A stretch of 34,326 nucleotides of DNA from a virus, in IMG/VR virus record IMGVR_UViG_3300033149_004060, positions 1 to 34,326 of that record; one strand, written 5' to 3'. Shown one piece after another: positions 30,173-34,326 of this stretch (the first letter of the stretch is position 1; each line of letters starts with the position of its first letter). Below the pieces are notes generated by a model. The model made no database searches. It was not told the origin of the DNA and worked only from the letters and a program-made list of their open reading frames with translations. Made by a program: the position numbers and the translations under genes.

Positions 30173-30457
30173 CTAACAATACGGCAACCATTTACACACT
30201 TCTTTTATTAATTGCTTCTTTCCTTCATCTGGCAGTTCAACATCACACTGTAATAGTAATGTTTTAATAATATTGAACATAGCATTACTCTTTATTTCTT
30301 CTTTTATCCAGATTCCTGATCCTTTTTCAGTTACACGATATAATTTTCTACATCTCAAACAAAAATAATACTGAGTTTCAATATAGTTTCCTATATATGT
30401 TTTTCTATCCTTTATGATTATCTTTCTGAATTTGTGTCCAAATAATTTACATATCAT
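30173..30457 (-). CDS. hypothetical protein with CxxC, zinc-binding type
   Basis: A 94-residue protein starting MICKLFGHKFRK. The ATG at 30457 follows AAGGTGTGAAATT; a longer frame to 30544 runs through the upstream gene. C3/H8 together with FCLRC (CLRC) probably form a zinc site, the ICKLFGHK start being common in small phage zinc proteins. The C-terminal half is helical. Confidence 0.66.
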   Translation of the reverse strand: MICKLFGHKFRKIIIKDRKTYIGNYIETQYYFCLRCRKLYRVTEKGSGIWIKEEIKSNAMFNIIKTLLLQCDVELPDEGKKQLIKEVCKWLPYC

Positions 30458-30461
30458 AATT

Positions 30462-30599
30462 TCACACCTTATGACTTTTAGCCATATATTTACATTTTCC
30501 ATTCTTATAGTGAACACAATAGTGCGTGCATATATATTTATCACTATATCCTTTTGTAAGCTTACAATATATTATCTCTTCTTTATTATCCTTTTTCAT
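30462..30599 (-). CDS. cysteine-rich mini-protein
   Basis: A 45-residue basic protein with C12, C24, C28, C36 and several His (YICTHYCVHYKNGKCKY), a likely zinc-binding knot. AAGGTGAAATT precedes the ATG and its first codons overlap the stop of the nuclease-like gene. Confidence 0.62.
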   Translation of the reverse strand: MKKDNKEEIIYCKLTKGYSDKYICTHYCVHYKNGKCKYMAKSHKV

Positions 30600-30925
30600 A
30601 ATTTCACCTTATATCTCAGAAATTCAAAACCTAAACTTTCAAAAAATTCTTCTTTTTTTCTAATACTATCTTCTGGTTCTGTATGTTGAATTTCTATAAT
30701 AGTTCTATCGTTCCAATCTATTACATCTGCTATTCTCTTTTGATCTCTGAATTTTATTTCTGTCTCTGTTGAAAAAGTATGACCTCTTTTTTTCAAATTA
30801 AAGCAAATGGGAGTTTTTATAATCTCGTGCAATAGAGAGTTATGAGTATTCAAATTAATAACATTCTTTTTTTCCATGAGTCCGACATATTGTTTAACAA
30901 AGCTACAGTTTTTATTCCATTTCAT
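30596..30925 (-). CDS. PD-(D/E)xK-like nuclease (CoiA-type E-x-Q motif)
   Basis: A 109-residue protein whose second half carries a compact nuclease pattern: a helix with E34, basic strands (KKRGHTFSTETEIKFRD), then ADVIDW with D67, IIEIQ with E78 and Q80, and a helix leading to GFEFLRYKVK. D-(x)10-ExQ followed by an H/T is the pattern of CoiA/Vsr-like members of the PD-(D/E)xK superfamily, where Gln replaces Lys. It may cut host DNA, resolve branched DNA, or act with the methyltransferases. The first 30 residues look like a small extra motif. Confidence 0.68.
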   Translation of the reverse strand: MKWNKNCSFVKQYVGLMEKKNVINLNTHNSLLHEIIKTPICFNLKKRGHTFSTETEIKFRDQKRIADVIDWNDRTIIEIQHTEPEDSIRKKEEFFESLGFEFLRYKVKL

Positions 30926-31149
30926 ACTAATATCTCCTCTTCTTTTTCTTTTGTCAAAACATAGAATCTCCCAACCTTTACATTACAAAACGATTGAGCT
31001 AACTTTATTTTATCTCTCCAGGAGAATGGCACTTCAGCATCAATAGGATTGCGAGTTAAGATCAGCCATAATCCCATAAGTAAATACTTTGGCAAATATA
31101 TATAATACATTATATCTTCTTTTATACCATACATTTTCTTTAACTTCAT
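30922..31149 (-). CDS. hypothetical protein with one hydrophobic segment
   Basis: A 75-residue protein. YYIYLPKYLLMGLWLILTRN may anchor it in the membrane; the rest (FSWRDKIKLAQSFCNVKVGR) is basic. It overlaps the nuclease-like gene by 4 bases. Unknown. Confidence 0.64.
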   Translation of the reverse strand: MKLKKMYGIKEDIMYYIYLPKYLLMGLWLILTRNPIDAEVPFSWRDKIKLAQSFCNVKVGRFYVLTKEKEEEILV

Positions 31150-31193
31150 ATCCTTACCTCTTCAAATTCAATTTTGATTTTTTTCATATTCAT
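31146..31193 (-). CDS. possible 15-aa leader peptide
   Basis: MNMKKIKIEFEEVRI with GGGAT upstream, stop overlapping the next start (ATGA). The good ribosome site and coupling suggest it may be translated to help initiation of the next gene; it is too short to be sure. Confidence 0.3.
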   Translation of the reverse strand: MNMKKIKIEFEEVRI

Positions 31194-31202
31194 CCGATCC
31201 CT

Positions 31203-31544
31203 TTATAAATCTTTTTTTCTTTTATATATACTCTTTCTTATTTCATCTAACTTTTTCTTTATTTTCTTAATATCTTCCTCTCTCCTTACTATTATAGAAT
31301 GCATTGTATCGAAACTATCAAATCTAAGGAACTGTTCTATCCAAATCTCGAATGGTATATCTATATTAACAGATATTTCTCCTATTTGTTCTTCACCATA
31401 TAATGTCCCTGTATCTTCATCAATGTATAACTCTTCAATTTTTCCTCCATCAAAAAGTGGATCTTCTTCGTTTTGTGCTTGTATTTTTTTTATTAATGCT
31501 TCTTTTCCTTCTTCAGTTATCCATATACTTGACACTTTTTTCAC
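31203..31544 (-). CDS. hypothetical protein
   Basis: A 113-residue acidic protein. N-terminal MKKVSSIWITEEGKEALIKK resembles the start of small winged-helix proteins; a strand-rich middle (LYIDEDTGTLYGEEQIGEIS) and a long charged C-terminal helix follow. Possible regulator; unproven. Confidence 0.68.
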   Translation of the reverse strand: MKKVSSIWITEEGKEALIKKIQAQNEEDPLFDGGKIEELYIDEDTGTLYGEEQIGEISVNIDIPFEIWIEQFLRFDSFDTMHSIIVRREEDIKKIKKKLDEIRKSIYKRKKDL

Positions 31545-31548
31545 CTCT

Positions 31549-31779
31549 CTATTCTTCTATATATTCCATAAACATATCAGGAATTGCTATTCTCATAGTT
31601 ATGTTGAAATTCTTTTTTGTTTGTAGTTGAAAATCTGAATATTGATCTATCTCATCGTTTATATTGAAAGTTATGTCTATTCTCGCACTGCGTACTTTGA
31701 AACGAGCATTTTCTAATATTTTCATTGCTTGATTTATAGCTTCCTGTTTTTCAGGTTTTAATTTTATTAAGAGTGTCAT
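31549..31779 (-). CDS. small hypothetical protein
   Basis: A 76-residue protein starting MTLLIKLKPEKQEAI; the ATG at 31779 has GGAGGG 5 bases upstream, so it is preferred over a frame start at 31800. Strand-helix-strand pattern with ARIDITFNINDEIDQYSDFQ. Overlaps the preceding zinc-finger gene by 4 bases. Confidence 0.66.
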   Translation of the reverse strand: MTLLIKLKPEKQEAINQAMKILENARFKVRSARIDITFNINDEIDQYSDFQLQTKKNFNITMRIAIPDMFMEYIEE

Positions 31780-31958
31780 TTTTCCCTCCGTTTGAAACAA
31801 TTTTTTAATAGAGGCTCATCATCCAGATCTCTCACAACTCCATAAGTTTCTTTATTGTGAAAACTACAGTACCACTCATAAATACTCGCATCGAGTCTTA
31901 TATATTCACAATCTCCGCATGTAACTGGTTGTTTTCTTTTCATTTCTTTTTGAGTCAT
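31776..31958 (-). CDS. small zinc-finger protein
   Basis: A 60-residue protein with CGDC (14-17), then C31 and H34 (WYCSFHNKE) and C54, a C2-CH-C pattern that could bind zinc. It overlaps the genes on both sides by 4 bases. Confidence 0.68.
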   Translation of the reverse strand: MTQKEMKRKQPVTCGDCEYIRLDASIYEWYCSFHNKETYGVVRDLDDEPLLKNCFKRREK

Positions 31959-32233
31959 TTTAAATCATCCCCTGTAATATTAAAGAATTTCCTGATCCAG
32001 TTAATTACATTTTCAAAGGGATGATCTCCATATTCATCATATCCACTATCTACAAAGTCTATAACTTCGTCATCCAGATAAGATTTTCCTTCTCGGTTTC
32101 TAAAATCATTCTCGGCTCTTTCATTAAAATCTTTAATCCATTCTATAGCTCCTCTTTTTATAGTGTCTTCTAAGTTAGCACCCTGATTAAGATTTAAATA
32201 CCACTCATCAATTAGCTCTTTTAAAGTCTTCAT
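31955..32233 (-). CDS. hypothetical protein
   Basis: A 92-residue acidic protein (LKELIDEWYLNLNQGANLED ... VINWIRKFFNITGDDLK), mostly helical. Overlaps the phosphoesterase gene by 4 bases. No family recognised. Confidence 0.68.
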   Translation of the reverse strand: MKTLKELIDEWYLNLNQGANLEDTIKRGAIEWIKDFNERAENDFRNREGKSYLDDEVIDFVDSGYDEYGDHPFENVINWIRKFFNITGDDLK

Positions 32234-33087
32234 ATTTCAACCACCGTTTTAATCGTGTAGTGTCCATTAGTTCTTATTAAATCTACATGACCAAATACCC
32301 CTCCCAAAGGACTCGGTGAGTGTTCCTTGATTTCAGAGTAACCTGGTAGTTTTCCCTCTTCGTCTTTGGGATAGTTTTGTTGAAATCCACCAACCTGTGA
32401 TGATTTCATAGGTCTGGATTCAATCCAATCAGTCTCAGGTGTATTACCTCTGTGTGGCATAATTCTACAATCCCTTGCAGCTATAGTTTTATGTTTATGA
32501 CCGAAAATATATAAATCGTATATCCAGGAAGTTTGTTTTCTATTTATGTCGATCATACCCTTCGTTACTTGAGATTCTCCCCCTTTTCCATGGTGATACA
32601 AAATATCAAAAGTAGTTCTTATTTTATTGTTAGTTTTTAGATCATATAACATATATCCTGAATATCCCAAATTACAAATATGCGTCTCAGTACCACAATT
32701 CAATTCTCTGATAGTTCTTGCGGTGGGATCTGTATTATTGTACTTTATAAACGCCAGTTCATGATTTCCCATGCCGATTCCATCTATTAGTGTAGAGTAC
32801 GGATTCAAAATTTTCACAAGAAGTTCTATGGCCTTGTCGACTGCATCATCTCTGCCCTGAAGCTCGGGGATCAGCATGCTCGGATTGTGTCGTGGATCTT
32901 TTGAATAAATTAAATCATATAAATCCCCGATTATTAAAATTCTACAATCACGTTTTTTTGCTTCTTTAAGTTCCTTCTTAAAAAGTTTAATGTCGCATCC
33001 TTTGTTACCGAAGTGAATGTCACTACAAAAATAGAAATCCTGTCTTAATGTTCCATCCAGATTTAATGTCTTCCGGTTTACTTGCAT
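32230..33087 (-). CDS. calcineurin-like metallophosphoesterase
   Basis: A 285-residue enzyme with all five metal-binding motifs in order: SDIHFG (22-27), GDLYDL (54-59), GNHE (107-110), YHHGKGG (164-170) and GHKHK (196-200). It should bind two metal ions and cleave phosphoesters. Viral members include nucleases, RNA-repair phosphatases and cyclic-nucleotide-cleaving anti-defence enzymes; the substrate here cannot be read from sequence. Second gene of the long leftward operon, overlapping both neighbours, so it is probably made early. Confidence 0.9.
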   Translation of the reverse strand: MQVNRKTLNLDGTLRQDFYFCSDIHFGNKGCDIKLFKKELKEAKKRDCRILIIGDLYDLIYSKDPRHNPSMLIPELQGRDDAVDKAIELLVKILNPYSTLIDGIGMGNHELAFIKYNNTDPTARTIRELNCGTETHICNLGYSGYMLYDLKTNNKIRTTFDILYHHGKGGESQVTKGMIDINRKQTSWIYDLYIFGHKHKTIAARDCRIMPHRGNTPETDWIESRPMKSSQVGGFQQNYPKDEEGKLPGYSEIKEHSPSPLGGVFGHVDLIRTNGHYTIKTVVEI

Positions 33088-33617
33088 TATTTCAACTCCT
33101 TTGAATGTATAATACTTTTAATAGTATTCACCTTTTCTAAAAGGGACTGTATATATCTAAAGAGCTTAAAGTCGGTATTATCAATCATTTCATCTATACT
33201 TTCTTTGGCATCTTTGTGCATCTGCTCAACCATTAGATATAAGCTCCAATGTTCTTGCCCAAAGTGTAATGTATCTCCCCATAAAAATTCTCTATTCCCC
33301 ACAGGATAAGGTAGTGATTGAACCAACTTAACTAATTCTTCACTTTCTTCAGGATATTCAAGAACAGCCCATTTATTTATACCATTTATACGACCTTTAT
33401 TAAGAATAACTTTATTATGCTCATCTAATACATAGTAACGAAGAATCTTTATGGTATAAACAATTCCTCTATAATTGAAATTTTCAGAATATACCTCATA
33501 AGCACCATCACGACCGTACCTTTTTTGATCCCGATCTTTTTGTAAAATATTTATACGATTCATAAATTCCTGATCGGATAACTCGCCTTTTATATGATCA
33601 ATATCTATCCATTCCAT
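33087..33617 (-). CDS. hypothetical protein, first gene of long operon
   Basis: A 176-residue protein. N-terminal helical part (IKGELSDQEFMNRINILQKD), a central basic/aromatic beta section (FNYRGIVYTIKILRYYVLDE) and a helical acidic C-terminus. No motif recognised. GGCGGT precedes the ATG and a TATA box lies about 30 bases further upstream. Its stop shares a base with the start of the phosphoesterase, suggesting co-translation. Confidence 0.74.
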   Translation of the reverse strand: MEWIDIDHIKGELSDQEFMNRINILQKDRDQKRYGRDGAYEVYSENFNYRGIVYTIKILRYYVLDEHNKVILNKGRINGINKWAVLEYPEESEELVKLVQSLPYPVGNREFLWGDTLHFGQEHWSLYLMVEQMHKDAKESIDEMIDNTDFKLFRYIQSLLEKVNTIKSIIHSKELK

Positions 33618-33644
33618 GTTAATACCGCCTTTTAGGTCTTGATA

Positions 33645-33657
33645 GGATATATAAAGG
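33645..33657 (-). promoter_or_regulatory. probable archaeal promoter of long operon
   Basis: Minus strand CCTTTATATATCC. A good TATA box with a weak BRE; expected start near 33625, 8 bases before the ATG at 33617, so the leader would be very short. Confidence 0.6.
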
Positions 33658-33683
33658 TAAAGATATACTTAAATAAATTATAT

Positions 33684-33695
33684 AAAAAAAGAAAA
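33684..33695 (-). terminator. T-rich terminator after junction-spanning gene
   Basis: Minus strand TTTTCTTTTTTT, about 40 bases after the stop at 33737 and just before the promoter of the next operon. Confidence 0.55.
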
Positions 33696-33736
33696 TAGAG
33701 AGGATAATTGGATTCAGAGTAACACCTTCCAGCTTT

Positions 33737-34326
33737 TTATCTCCTAATAGCGTTTATTATAGCTATTATTAGATTACGCAGTATATCCCAAATTGTTTGT
33801 TCGGCTGCTTGTGTTACCTCTGCATCAATTGCTTCCATTTCTTCCTTTGCTTCCTTTTCTATGATTTCAGGCTCTGGTATCTCTTTGAGTTTCTTTCTCA
33901 CTTCTTTTATGTCGAGTTCTTTTTTTGAGAGATTTATATTCTGACATCCAAGTCCTCTCTTGCTCTCAAGATGGTTGTACATTGGATCATCGGGGAGACG
34001 CATATTGTGTTCTACAACGTTTCCATTTTCAATTGTGTACCAAGAGACATCGTGCAATCGTATGATCTGTTCACCTGTTTTTTTGTTCACTACATACTCA
34101 GTCTCAACAAAACCTTCGTATTTGGGATCATAAATCCCTGTGTCTTCAAATTCTCCGGGTGTTGAACCCGGCAGTTTCAAAAGAAGATTACCCTTTCCAT
34201 CAAGAATAAAGCCATCGGGACATTTATTAAAAGGCACAGTATCGACAAGATTATATCCTTTTTCAATAGAACTGCACAGTAGCTTTTTCTTTTTTAGGAA
34301 TACTTCCATACCAGTTTTCATTTTCC
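33737..34326 (-). CDS. 3' part of junction-spanning gene (214-aa protein, unknown function)
   Basis: The coding frame runs off the right end and continues at 169-1 after removing the duplicated 114 bases. The full protein is about 214 residues: a beta-rich N-terminal domain (NLVDTVPFNKCPDGFILDGK, FVETEYVVNKKTGEQIIRLH, VSWYTIENGNVVEHNMRLPD), a charged helical linker rich in Glu/Lys, and a hydrophobic amphipathic C-terminus (TIWDILRNLIIAIINAIRR). No peptidase or glycosidase motif is visible. Linked to the holin-like gene, it may act at the membrane or envelope at lysis or egress; unknown otherwise. Confidence 0.85.
   Translation of the reverse strand, partial: KMKTGMEVFLKKKKLLCSSIEKGYNLVDTVPFNKCPDGFILDGKGNLLLKLPGSTPGEFEDTGIYDPKYEGFVETEYVVNKKTGEQIIRLHDVSWYTIENGNVVEHNMRLPDDPMYNHLESKRGLGCQNINLSKKELDIKEVRKKLKEIPEPEIIEKEAKEEMEAIDAEVTQAAEQTIWDILRNLIIAIINAIRR
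34213..34326. repeat. terminal redundancy, right copy
   Basis: Exact copy of bases 1-114. Removing one copy gives a circle of about 34,212 bp in which the minus-strand gene running through this repeat is intact. Confidence 0.93.

Noticed and set aside
33737-34321. Start of the last gene at the Met at 34321 (194-aa product)
   Set aside because: On the circle the frame extends 20 codons upstream to an ATG at 169 with a GGTGA ribosome site, while the internal Met lacks one.
1-34326. CRISPR array or insertion sequence
   Set aside because: No regularly spaced repeats of 24-40 bases with unique spacers, and no transposase or inverted-repeat-bounded element seen.

Overview
The window looks like one complete genome of a small tailed virus (siphovirus-like Caudoviricetes) of an archaeon. 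Bases 1-114 are repeated exactly at 34213-34326. A single gene reads through that join: its start codon and ribosome site lie at 167-178 and its end at 33737. The sequence is therefore a circularised or circularly permuted unit of about 34,212 bp. An archaeal host is inferred from promoters, not from any host gene. Several operon starts carry a BRE/TATA pair (CGAAAG + CTTTATAA at 5968-5980; CGAAAG + CTTTAAATA at 5526-5513 minus; CGAAAAG + TATTTATA near 22300-22285 minus; CGAAAAC + TATTTAAA near 23017-23003 minus). Operons end in T-rich tracts, GGTGA/GGAGG ribosome sites are common, and the DNA is AT-rich. No pseudomurein-cleaving or peptidoglycan-cleaving enzyme is recognisable, which fits an S-layer host. 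I cannot name the host lineage.

Layout. Nearly everything is on the minus strand. (a) 5428-804 is a leftward early operon: an HExxH protein, a run of very small proteins, an RHH/winged-helix-type regulator with its own operator array, a ParB-methyltransferase fusion, a zinc-ribbon protein and a basic protein. (b) 394-758 is a structured, relatively GC-rich non-coding stretch with alternative base-pairing and a T8 tract. It probably encodes an RNA or attenuator upstream of the holin-like gene and the junction-spanning gene. (c) 33617-23101 (minus) is a long operon: a calcineurin-type phosphoesterase, many small zinc-binding or hypothetical proteins, a CoiA-like nuclease, a possible TIM-barrel protein, a second ParB-methyltransferase fusion, a candidate small terminase and the large terminase. 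(d) 22969-22402 is a two-gene cassette with its own promoter and terminator. (e) 22243-7007 is the virion operon: portal, head morphogenesis protein, protease-scaffold fusion, major capsid protein, decoration and connector proteins, tail terminator, tail tube, tail chaperones with a likely frameshift, tape measure, and two large adhesive tail-tip proteins. (f) 6017-6994 is the only rightward operon: four small genes driven from the divergent control region 5429-6016.

How it works together. The head genes are HK97-like, with a maturation protease carrying its own scaffold. The terminase pair packages DNA. The tail is non-contractile (no sheath gene) and short to medium, judging from a 668-residue tape measure. 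The tail tip carries jelly-roll-like and Asp-box propeller-like insertions that probably bind glycans on the host envelope. Two solitary methyltransferases may mask viral DNA from host restriction. I see no polymerase, helicase, primase, or complete integrase, so replication must lean heavily on the host or use proteins not recognisable by eye. The repeat-rich 5429-6016 region is the best candidate for origin and early switch.
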